A DNA stretch of 64,000 bases from Planktosalinus lacus (GTDB lineage Bacteria > Bacteroidota > Bacteroidia > Flavobacteriales > Flavobacteriaceae), in the NCBI RefSeq assembly GCF_014640155.1, contig NZ_BMGK01000006.1, forward strand, positions 62,001 to 126,000, written 5' to 3'. Of the stretch, positions 1 through 8,075 are shown in pieces (the first letter of the stretch is position 1; each line of letters begins with the position of its first letter). The notes under the pieces were generated by a model. It was not told where the DNA came from. It did no database searches and saw only the letters and a list, made by a program, of their open reading frames with translations. The position numbers and the translations under genes are program-made.

Positions 1-352
1 TTTTGGTTCGTTCACTATGTTCACAAATAACCGGAGTGACTTCACTGACACCAATTTCAGTAGCTTTTTCCAAAAACCACTCAAAGCGGTCGTTCAGTTT
101 TGTTGGCGCAACTGCCATATGAAGCGAATAGGGCAACGCAGATTGTAATTCCTTTGAAAGTAATTTTACACCACATTTGTTATGATTGGCCGTTACGATT
201 TCTGCAGAAAAAAAGTAGCCTTTCCCATTGGTTAACAACAATTCATCTCCTGAATTCTTTCTTAAAACCTTTACGATATGTCGGCTTTCATCTTTGTCAA
301 AAACTAGATGTTGCTTGATAGATTCGGCTTCAGGATGATAGAAAAGTTGCAT
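1..352 (-). CDS. rsmE: 16S rRNA m3U1498 methyltransferase RsmE, N-terminal part (cut by window edge)
   Basis: The reverse strand from an ATG at 352 reads about 117 codons without a stop to the window edge. The protein starts MQLFYHPEA, has an N-terminal PUA-like region (DESRHIVKVLRKNSGDE, around residues 20-37), and then KLNDRFEWFLEKATEIG and VTPVICEHSER, which are hallmarks of RsmE at the entry to the SPOUT methyltransferase domain. RsmE methylates N3 of U1498 in 16S rRNA. The start lies 9 bases after the tsaD stop, so the two are probably cotranscribed. The C-terminal SAM-binding knot is outside the window. Confidence 0.9.
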   Translation of the reverse strand, partial: MQLFYHPEAESIKQHLVFDKDESRHIVKVLRKNSGDELLLTNGKGYFFSAEIVTANHNKCGVKLLSKELQSALPYSLHMAVAPTKLNDRFEWFLEKATEIGVSEVTPVICEHSERTK

Positions 353-361
353 AGATATGGT

Positions 362-1381
362 CTAAAAAGTCATTCGAGCTTTTGATGATACATTCATTTC
401 TGAAAAATCCTTTTGCCTATATTTTAATTCTCCCACAATGGCAATCATAGCGGCGTTGTCAGTACAGTATTCAAATTTTGGAATGTGTGTTTTCCAACCG
501 AGATTTTTTTCAGCGTTTTTAAGAGCATTTCTGATTCCGCTATTCGCGGAAACTCCACCACCAATGGCGACTTCTTTAATCCCTGTTTCTTGAACAGCAT
601 TTTTGAGTTTGTCCATTAAATAGTCGACTATCGTGAACTGAATGGAAGCACAAATATCTTCCATGTTTTCTTTTATAAAATTGGGGTTTGTTTTGGTATT
701 GTTTTGAACGAAATATAAAATAGCCGTTTTTAAACCGCTGAAACTAAAATCTAAATCGCCCACTTTTGGCTTGGTAAATGAATATGCTTTTGGATTGCCC
801 TTTTGAGCATATTGATCAATCAAAGGGCCTCCGGGATAGGGGAGTCCAAGAATTTTTGCCGATTTATCAAAGGCTTCACCTACGGCATCATCAATGGTTT
901 GGCCAATAATTTCCATTTTGAAATAATCTGAAACCTTTACAATTTGAGTATGTCCCCCGCTTATAGTCAAAGCAATGAAAGGAAAATTAGGCTTTGATTG
1001 GTTTTTTTCTTCAATAAAGTGGGCCAGAATATGGGCTTGCATATGGTTAACTTCTATCAAGGGAATGTCGAGCCCCATTGCCAACGATTTTGCAAACGAC
1101 GACCCCACCAAAAGCGCGCCCATCAAACCCGGTCCACGGGTAAAGGCCACAGCACTTAGTTGCCTTTTTGAAATCCCCGCTTTTGTTAAAGCCTGGTCCA
1201 CAACCGGCACAATATTTTGCTGGTGTGCTCTGGATGCCAACTCAGGAACCACGCCTCCATATTCCTCATGAATTTTTTGAGAAGCCACAACATTTGAAAG
1301 AATCCTGCCGTTTAAAATTACCGCTGCTGCGGTATCGTCACAAGAGGATTCAATCCCTAAAATATATATTGGTTCATTCAT
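362..1381 (-). CDS. tsaD: tRNA N6-adenosine threonylcarbamoyltransferase TsaD
   Basis: This 339-residue protein has the usual TsaD length. TsaD transfers the threonylcarbamoyl group to A37 of ANN-decoding tRNAs (t6A), working with TsaB, TsaC and TsaE. The sequence shows the ASKHA-fold motifs in order: ESSCDDTAAA near the N-terminus, GPGLMGALLVG, the metal-binding NHMQAH (HxxxH), SGGHTQIV, DDAVGEAFDK with PYPGG, GGGVSANSGIR, and CTDNAAMIA at the C-terminal end. All expected metal and nucleotide motifs are present. It is divergent from the tamB-like gene with a gap of about 100 bases and leads into rsmE. Confidence 0.97.
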   Translation of the reverse strand: MNEPIYILGIESSCDDTAAAVILNGRILSNVVASQKIHEEYGGVVPELASRAHQQNIVPVVDQALTKAGISKRQLSAVAFTRGPGLMGALLVGSSFAKSLAMGLDIPLIEVNHMQAHILAHFIEEKNQSKPNFPFIALTISGGHTQIVKVSDYFKMEIIGQTIDDAVGEAFDKSAKILGLPYPGGPLIDQYAQKGNPKAYSFTKPKVGDLDFSFSGLKTAILYFVQNNTKTNPNFIKENMEDICASIQFTIVDYLMDKLKNAVQETGIKEVAIGGGVSANSGIRNALKNAEKNLGWKTHIPKFEYCTDNAAMIAIVGELKYRQKDFSEMNVSSKARMTF

Positions 1382-1481
1382 TTTATTTAGGCATAAAAAT
1401 TGTTACTTTTATGGGCAAAATCAGTGCAAAGTTAAAACAATAAGCGCTATCAAAAAATTCAAAAAAATACTATTCCGGTTT

Positions 1482-4400
1482 TTGCTAGCAATTGTTTTAC
1501 TTTTATTGCTCATAAGTATTTCACTTATGTTTCCAAAAGTACAAACACTGGTTGCTAAACAGGTTACAAAGTCGGTTAATGATTCCTATGGAACCGATAT
1601 CAATATTGAAAAAATAGGTATTAATTCTAAAGGTGAAGTTGTTATTGATGGGGTTTATATCGCAGATCATCATAAGGATACTTTAATTTATGCCAATAGT
1701 GTTAGCACCACCATCTTAAGTTTTCGGAACTTGTTAAATACCCATTTAAATTTTGGTGATTTAGCATTGGATGACGCAAAACTTTACATCAAAACCTACG
1801 AGGGAGAGGAAAATGACAATCTAAGTATTTTTTCCAAAAAATTTGCTCCAAAAACTCCACTTGAAAATCCAGAACCTTTTATACTTGAAGCATCAACATT
1901 ACAACTTGATAATGCCCTAATCAAAATTACTGATGAAAACCTTGAGAATCCAGAGGTTTTAATAATGGATGCTGTATCCCTTAGCACAGGCAGTTTTAAA
2001 GTATTAGATACTGATGTAATTGCAGATATCAAGCAATTGCAATTTCTTTATAACAACGAAATACAGATTGAGCAGCTTAGTGCAAATTTTAAATATACCC
2101 AAGCGTTAATTCAGCTTCAACATCTTGAGCTTAAAACAGCCGAAAGTGAAATAGATGCAGATGTTTTAATGCATTTTGATGAAAATGGGTTTTCAGACTT
2201 TACAAACAATGTTGTATTTGAAGCAGATTTCAGAAATGCCTCAATAGCTACAAAGGACTTGAACTATTTCTACAATGAATTTGGAAATGATCAAATCATC
2301 AACTTTTCCGGAAACTTGGACGGCTCTTTAAACAACTTTACACTTTCTAATTTGGAATTGCAAAACCAAGAAACCAATATCAGTGGTGATTTTGTATTTA
2401 AAGATTTATTGAAAGAAGGCAGCGTTTATGAAATTGGTGCCAGCAATCACCGCATTAATTCTAATTATTATGATTTAAGACGCTTTTTGCCAAATGTACT
2501 TGGAAATGTTCTTCCCAAAGAGCTTGAAAAGTTAAAAAACTTCAGCTTTAACGGAACTACCAAAGTCACCGGCACAAATTTCAATACTGATCTGGAGGTT
2601 AATTCTGCCTTGGGTTCTTTAAAAACTAAATTTGAAATGGGCTCGATAAACAATATTGATCAAGCTTCATACAAAGGCACTGCTGATTTGAGTAAATTTA
2701 ATTTAGGAAAACTTTTAGGGGTGAGTACAGTGGGAAGAACTTCTGCTAAACTTCAATTTGACGGTAAAGGATTTAATCAGGAAACCCTTAATACAGCACT
2801 TTCAGGAAAGATTAGTAGTTTTGTTTTCAATGGATATACCTACACTAATATTGACATAAAAGGCACCCTGGAAAATCCCATATTTAATGGTGAATTAAGT
2901 ATTAATGACCCAAATCTAAAGCTTGATTTTGATGGTTTAATTGATGTTACTGAAGAGCGAAACATTTATGATTTTGACCTTCAAATTGATTATGCTGATT
3001 TGTACAATACCAACTTATTTAAACGTGACAGTATCTCCATATTTACCGGAAAAATTGGTATGGATATGAGGGGCACAACAGTTGATGATGTAAAAGGAAT
3101 AATAAGAATTTCAGAAAGCACTTATCAAAATCTTACAGACGATTATTATTTTGATGACATTTTGATACTTTCAACCTTTGACGAAGAAGAACGAACTATT
3201 CAGGTTATTTCACCCGATGTTGTTAGTGGTAAACTCACAGGAAATTTTTTACTCAAAGATCTGCCTAGTTTATTTCAAAACTCCATAGCCAGTATATATA
3301 CAAACTATGTCCCGGAACGCACAACTGAAAATCAATACCTGAATTTCAATTTTGAAATTTACAATAAGATAGTTGAAATAATTGTTCCCGAGATAAAACT
3401 AGGCGACAATACTTTTTTAAGAGGTTCAGTTGCATCAGATGAATCTAAATTTAAACTCAATTTCCGTTCACCTGAAATCAATGCCTATGACTACCATATT
3501 GAAAGAATTTCACTCCAGGTAGACAACAACAATCCGCTATTTAATACCTATGTAGAAATTGACTCTGTTGACCTTGGTACTTATAGTTTTTCTGACTTAA
3601 GCCTTGTAAACGTGACGCTCTCAGATACTTTGTTTGTCAGGTCAGAGTTTAAAGGCGGACCTACTAAGAGTGATATTTTCAACCTTTCACTTTATCATAC
3701 GATTAATAAAAACGGAAAGTCTGTGATTGGCATGAAACGTTCAGATATTGAGTTTAAAGAAAATAAATGGTTCATTAATGAACAAAATGATACACTCAAC
3801 AAAATCGTATTTGATAATAAACTCAAAGATATCATCATCGATTCGCTGGTACTGAGTCACCAGGATGAAATGATTCAAATGGCTGGAAAAATAAGTGATT
3901 CCAGTTATAAAAACCTTAAATTACAATTTAGAAATGTAGATATAGGCAAAATAACTCCTGAAATTGACAGCTTGGAAATGTCAGGATATGTAAATGGAAG
4001 TTTTGATTTTATTCAACGTGAAAACAGATATTATCCAAAATCTGATGTTACTATTGATAATTTAATTATAAACGATAATCAACTAGGAGATTTAAACCTG
4101 AATATCAGTGGAAATGAGGATTTAACTCAATATGATATCAATACCACCTTAACAAATAACAATGTAAAATCTATCAATGCTGTGGGTTATTTAACAGTGG
4201 ATGATTTGAACTCAACGATCAACTTAGATGTTGATTTGAACGACTTCAATTTAGCTGCCATAAGTCCATTTGGAGGTGATGTTATTACAGATATTAGGGG
4301 TTTTGTTTCCGGAAAGGCAAAAGTAACTGGCGATTACAAATCACCAGATATTAACGGTAGATTAGACCTTAACAGTTCTGGTATGAAAATCCCATACCTT

Positions 4401-5897
4401 AACATAGATTTTGATTTTAGAGACCAAACCCGAGTATTGCTGAGCAAAAACAAATTCACGATTCCAAGAACAGAAATAACTGACACTAAACACAACACCA
4501 AAGCTTTTGTAAGTGGTTCATTTGATCATGTCAATTTTGGAAACTGGTCAATGGATCTTGATATTAATACAGACCGATTTTTAGTGCTCGACACTAAAGC
4601 TGAGGAGGAAGCATTGTATTACGGCACCGCTTTTATAGATGGCTTTGCATCTATCTATGGTCCAGTTGATGAGCTGATTATAAAAGTTGATGCAGCAACT
4701 GCCAGTGGCACTACATTTAAAATTCCAATTAGTGATACAGAATCAATTGGTGATGACTCTTTCATATATTTCCTTTCACCAGAAGAAAAACAGGCACGCA
4801 TATCCGGAGAGCAATTTGTTAGAGAAGACTTGAAAGGACTTACTCTTGAATTTGATCTTGAAATTACACGTGAGGCCGAAGTTGAAGTAGTGGTTGATAT
4901 AAAAAACAATTCAACATTGAAGGGTAGAGGTGAAGGTATTTTGTTTATTGAGATTAACACTTTGGGCAGGTTTAATATGTGGGGTGACTTTCAGGTTTAT
5001 AATGCTATTTATGATTTTAGATATGCTAATTTGGTTCAAAAACAATTTGTTGTGGAAAGAGGCGGAAACATCACCTGGGACGGTATTCCTGAGCGTGCAA
5101 GGATTGACATTAAGGCAATTTATGAAACCACTGCAAATCCATCGATATTGTTAGACAACCCCACTGTAAACAGGAAAATTCCTGTTGAGGTGGGCATTCA
5201 ATTACAAGGTGAATTGATTTCTCCTGAAATGGATTATTCAATTGAGTTCCCTACTGCAAGTTCCATTGTAAAATCTGAATTAGATTATAAGCTTGATGAC
5301 CGCCAACAAAGAGAATTGCAGGTATTGTATTTAATATCTACTGGGTCTTTTTCAGGAGATCGTTTTAGTATTGATCAAGGAACCTCAACTTTGGTAGAGC
5401 GTTTTTCAGGACTGGTAAACGATTTATTTGAAGACCAGGACGGAAAATTTAGTGTTGGTTTAGACTATACCCAAGGAACCCGTACCCGCGATTTGGAAAC
5501 TTCAGACAGAGTGGGTGTTACCTTTTCATCACAAATCAGTGATAGAGTCCTTATCGACGGTCGTGTGGGTGTACCTGTTGGTGGGGTTAGTGAAAATACA
5601 GTAGCAGGTGATTTTCAAATTCAGGTGCTGCTCAATGAAGAAGGAAATTTCAAATGGAATATTTTTAATCGCGAAACACAAGTCCAGTTTATTGGTGAAA
5701 ATCAGGGATTTGAACAGGGGACAGGATTGTCTTATTCACTTGAATTTGATTCTTTTAGAGAATTTTGGCGACGTGTTGTAGGTAGAAAATCTACAGAAGA
5801 TGAAGAAGAACTCACACCTTCATTACGAGAGCGCAAAATGTTGGATGTATTACCACCCGAAAAAGAAGATGTTGAAAATGAACAACTTGAAAATTAA
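1482..5897 (+). CDS. tamB: Translocation and assembly module protein TamB
   Basis: This 1471-residue protein has an N-terminal hydrophobic anchor followed by a very long beta-rich repeat region and a C-terminal TamB domain (about residues 1040-1440; segments such as GRFNMWGDFQVYNA, LIDGRVGVP and SLEFDSFREFWRR). TamB spans the periplasm and is thought to move phospholipids or help outer-membrane protein assembly. No TamA/BamA-like partner lies next to it. The start is uncertain. The listed start is TTG at 1482, but the frame is open upstream and encodes a positively charged stretch (KKFKKILFRF, from about 1452) that fits a normal signal anchor. No ATG, GTG or TTG is available there, so an unusual start codon is possible. 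Confidence 0.9.
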   Translation: MLAIVLLLLLISISLMFPKVQTLVAKQVTKSVNDSYGTDINIEKIGINSKGEVVIDGVYIADHHKDTLIYANSVSTTILSFRNLLNTHLNFGDLALDDAKLYIKTYEGEENDNLSIFSKKFAPKTPLENPEPFILEASTLQLDNALIKITDENLENPEVLIMDAVSLSTGSFKVLDTDVIADIKQLQFLYNNEIQIEQLSANFKYTQALIQLQHLELKTAESEIDADVLMHFDENGFSDFTNNVVFEADFRNASIATKDLNYFYNEFGNDQIINFSGNLDGSLNNFTLSNLELQNQETNISGDFVFKDLLKEGSVYEIGASNHRINSNYYDLRRFLPNVLGNVLPKELEKLKNFSFNGTTKVTGTNFNTDLEVNSALGSLKTKFEMGSINNIDQASYKGTADLSKFNLGKLLGVSTVGRTSAKLQFDGKGFNQETLNTALSGKISSFVFNGYTYTNIDIKGTLENPIFNGELSINDPNLKLDFDGLIDVTEERNIYDFDLQIDYADLYNTNLFKRDSISIFTGKIGMDMRGTTVDDVKGIIRISESTYQNLTDDYYFDDILILSTFDEEERTIQVISPDVVSGKLTGNFLLKDLPSLFQNSIASIYTNYVPERTTENQYLNFNFEIYNKIVEIIVPEIKLGDNTFLRGSVASDESKFKLNFRSPEINAYDYHIERISLQVDNNNPLFNTYVEIDSVDLGTYSFSDLSLVNVTLSDTLFVRSEFKGGPTKSDIFNLSLYHTINKNGKSVIGMKRSDIEFKENKWFINEQNDTLNKIVFDNKLKDIIIDSLVLSHQDEMIQMAGKISDSSYKNLKLQFRNVDIGKITPEIDSLEMSGYVNGSFDFIQRENRYYPKSDVTIDNLIINDNQLGDLNLNISGNEDLTQYDINTTLTNNNVKSINAVGYLTVDDLNSTINLDVDLNDFNLAAISPFGGDVITDIRGFVSGKAKVTGDYKSPDINGRLDLNSSGMKIPYLNIDFDFRDQTRVLLSKNKFTIPRTEITDTKHNTKAFVSGSFDHVNFGNWSMDLDINTDRFLVLDTKAEEEALYYGTAFIDGFASIYGPVDELIIKVDAATASGTTFKIPISDTESIGDDSFIYFLSPEEKQARISGEQFVREDLKGLTLEFDLEITREAEVEVVVDIKNNSTLKGRGEGILFIEINTLGRFNMWGDFQVYNAIYDFRYANLVQKQFVVERGGNITWDGIPERARIDIKAIYETTANPSILLDNPTVNRKIPVEVGIQLQGELISPEMDYSIEFPTASSIVKSELDYKLDDRQQRELQVLYLISTGSFSGDRFSIDQGTSTLVERFSGLVNDLFEDQDGKFSVGLDYTQGTRTRDLETSDRVGVTFSSQISDRVLIDGRVGVPVGGVSENTVAGDFQIQVLLNEEGNFKWNIFNRETQVQFIGENQGFEQGTGLSYSLEFDSFREFWRRVVGRKSTEDEEELTPSLRERKMLDVLPPEKEDVENEQLEN

Positions 5898-5905
5898 TAT
5901 ATGGT

Positions 5906-5924
5906 ATTAAAAACGGTTTTTAAT
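5906..5924. terminator. Possible bidirectional AT-rich hairpin between convergent genes
   Basis: A 9-base arm (5906-5914) and its reverse complement (5916-5924) are separated by one base and followed by a T-rich run. It sits in the 9-base gap between the TamB stop and the symporter stop and overlaps the symporter's last codons. The stem is mostly A-T and therefore weak. Confidence 0.35.
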
Positions 5925-7631
5925 TTTTATCAAGACTGCAATAGAAATTAATGTTATACTACATAAAAATACCGCTGTCACATTGTTTCCGTAGATGAAA
6001 AATCCCGTTGCAAAAAGAAAACAATAAACACCTAAAACTCCCATTATAAGCGCTAAAAACTTATATTTAAAGTCCTTAAACTTATTTTCTTTATCAAAAA
6101 CCAAAGCTTCAAAAGCTTCAATCGTTGAAAGTTTTGATGGTTTTGTCAATAAAGTGACCAACACCCAACTAACAGTTGTAATGATAACCCCAGCAACAAG
6201 TTGCCAATGTGATTCGAGAACAATCAACGGAGTATCCATTTTATCATTGAGAAAGAAAAATACTGCAACAAGAAAAGAAACCGCCATGGCAGTTATTTCA
6301 CTGTATGGATTAATGCGTCGCCAAAACCATCTGAGGATAAACAACAAACCTGTTCCGGCACCAATTTGTAATAAAAGGTTAAAAGCTTCACGAGCTTCTT
6401 CCAAAACCAAAGCTAGGAAAGCTGCACAAATAATCATCAAAAATGTGGAAAGCCTTCCTACAAGTACTTTTTTCTTTTCAGTAGCATTTTTTGAAATAAA
6501 ACGCGCATAGAAATCATTGACCACATAGGAGGAACCCCAGTTTAGATGTGTTGAGATGGTACTCATAAATGCGGCAACTAACGAAGTCACTACAAGTCCC
6601 AACAATCCAGCCGGGAGCAGTCTGAGCATAGCAGGATAAGACAAGTCATTTTTAACATAATCTGGATTAAAATCTGGGAAAGCAGCTTGTAAACTTGCCA
6701 AATCTGGATACACTACCAGTGATGCCAATCCAATAATTATCCAAGGCCAAGGTCTGAGAGCATAATGTGCAAAATTAAAAAACAAGGTTGCCCAGGTGGC
6801 GTGTTTTTCATCTTTAGCGGCGAGCATTCGTTGTGCAATATAACCACCACCACCCGGTTCTGCACCGGGGTACCAAACACTCCACCATTGTACAGCCAGA
6901 GGTATAATTAACAGGGGTACAACCACTTCCCAGTTATTGAAATCGGGAAGCATAGTGAGTTTTCCATCAAGTTCAGGAGAAGCTAGCATTGCATCAAGAC
7001 CACCCACCTTTTCGTGATTAACAATATAAACAGCAGCCCATACACTCCCTACCATCGCAATGATGAATTGAATAAAGTCTGTTATTAGCACTCCGCGAAG
7101 ACCACCCAGCATTGAATAAAAAACAGTTACTCCACAAGCAATAAACAAGCTTTGAAATTCTGAAAAACCAAACATCACGTGACCAATTTTGATTGCCGCA
7201 AGACAAACGTTAGCCATAATGACGATATTAAAAAATACACCCAGGTATATTGCCCTGAATCCTCTTAGGAATGCAGCACTTTTCCCGCTGTAGCGTAATT
7301 CATAAAATTCAAGATCGGTGGTTATGCCACTTTTTCTCCACAATTTAGAATAGAAAAAAACGGTCACCATTCCCGTAAGTAAGAAACTCCACCAAATCCA
7401 ATTTCCATACACTCCATCTTCGCGAATCACACCTGCAACAAAATTAGGAGTATCAGCAGCGAATGTTGTGGCTACCATTGAAATACCCAACAACCACCAA
7501 GGCATATTCCTGCCTGAAAGAAAAAATGACTCTGTGTTTTTTCCACTTTGTTTTGCAACAACAATTCCTACAAGGAGAGAAATTAGAAAGAATCCAATAA
7601 GTATTGCATAATCCAGTGTTGACAGAACCAT
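5907..7631 (-). CDS. Sodium:solute symporter (SSS family)
   Basis: This 574-residue integral membrane protein has about 13-14 hydrophobic segments starting right at the N-terminus (LDYAILIGFFLISLLVG). Segments typical of SSS transporters are visible: AKQSGKNTESFFLSGRNMPWW, ATTFAADTPNFVAG, the LGGLRGVLITDF region, and ATWATLFFNFAHYALRPWPW. The family couples inward sodium movement to uptake of sugars, amino acids, nucleosides or carboxylates. The substrate here cannot be told from sequence. The gene is 18 bases downstream of the RidA gene and probably shares its transcript, which hints at amino-acid metabolism but does not prove it. Confidence 0.85.
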   Translation of the reverse strand: MVLSTLDYAILIGFFLISLLVGIVVAKQSGKNTESFFLSGRNMPWWLLGISMVATTFAADTPNFVAGVIREDGVYGNWIWWSFLLTGMVTVFFYSKLWRKSGITTDLEFYELRYSGKSAAFLRGFRAIYLGVFFNIVIMANVCLAAIKIGHVMFGFSEFQSLFIACGVTVFYSMLGGLRGVLITDFIQFIIAMVGSVWAAVYIVNHEKVGGLDAMLASPELDGKLTMLPDFNNWEVVVPLLIIPLAVQWWSVWYPGAEPGGGGYIAQRMLAAKDEKHATWATLFFNFAHYALRPWPWIIIGLASLVVYPDLASLQAAFPDFNPDYVKNDLSYPAMLRLLPAGLLGLVVTSLVAAFMSTISTHLNWGSSYVVNDFYARFISKNATEKKKVLVGRLSTFLMIICAAFLALVLEEAREAFNLLLQIGAGTGLLFILRWFWRRINPYSEITAMAVSFLVAVFFFLNDKMDTPLIVLESHWQLVAGVIITTVSWVLVTLLTKPSKLSTIEAFEALVFDKENKFKDFKYKFLALIMGVLGVYCFLFATGFFIYGNNVTAVFLCSITLISIAVLIKIKNRF

Positions 7632-7649
7632 AAGTAGTAAGTTTAAGTC

Positions 7650-8030
7650 TTATTTTACAGCAATTGCAGAAATTTCAACATTTACAAATTTAGGAAGGTT
7701 TGCCACTTCAACAGTCTCGCGGGCAGGAGCTGTTTCATTGTTAAAATAGTGTGCATACACTTCGTTTATTTTAGTAAAATTATTCATATTACTAATAAAA
7801 ATAGATGTTTTTATTACGTTTTCAAAAGTCATTCCTGCTTCTTCTAGCACGGCTTTAAGATTTTGCATAACAAGATGAGTTTCCTCCTGAATATCACTAA
7901 TTTTGAGTTCACCGGTATTTGGGTCGATAGCAATTTGACCTGAAGTAAATAACATGTTTCCTGTCTGAACTGCCTGATTGTAAGGGCCAATAGGAGCAGG
8001 GGCTTTTGATGTTTGAATTATTTTTTTCAT
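7650..8030 (-). CDS. ridA: RidA family 2-iminobutanoate/2-iminopropanoate deaminase
   Basis: This 126-residue protein matches the RidA/YjgF/UK114 family over its whole length. It shows PAPIGPYNQAVQ near the N-terminus, LFTSGQIAIDP, and the C-terminal signature APARETVEVANLP followed by VEISAIAVK, which includes the arginine that binds the substrate carboxylate. RidA is a cytosolic trimer that hydrolyses reactive enamine/imine intermediates released by PLP enzymes. It lies between lptD and the symporter gene on the same strand, 18 bases before the latter. Confidence 0.93.
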   Translation of the reverse strand: MKKIIQTSKAPAPIGPYNQAVQTGNMLFTSGQIAIDPNTGELKISDIQEETHLVMQNLKAVLEEAGMTFENVIKTSIFISNMNNFTKINEVYAHYFNNETAPARETVEVANLPKFVNVEISAIAVK

Positions 8031-8075
8031 AATCGTTAAGTTTTGAGAGTTGTACTACAATTTCATAGGATTTTT

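Noticed and set aside
1168-1443. Forward ORF over the tsaD start region
   Set aside because: It is antisense to the conserved tsaD N-terminus and stops before tamB, so it is a shadow frame.
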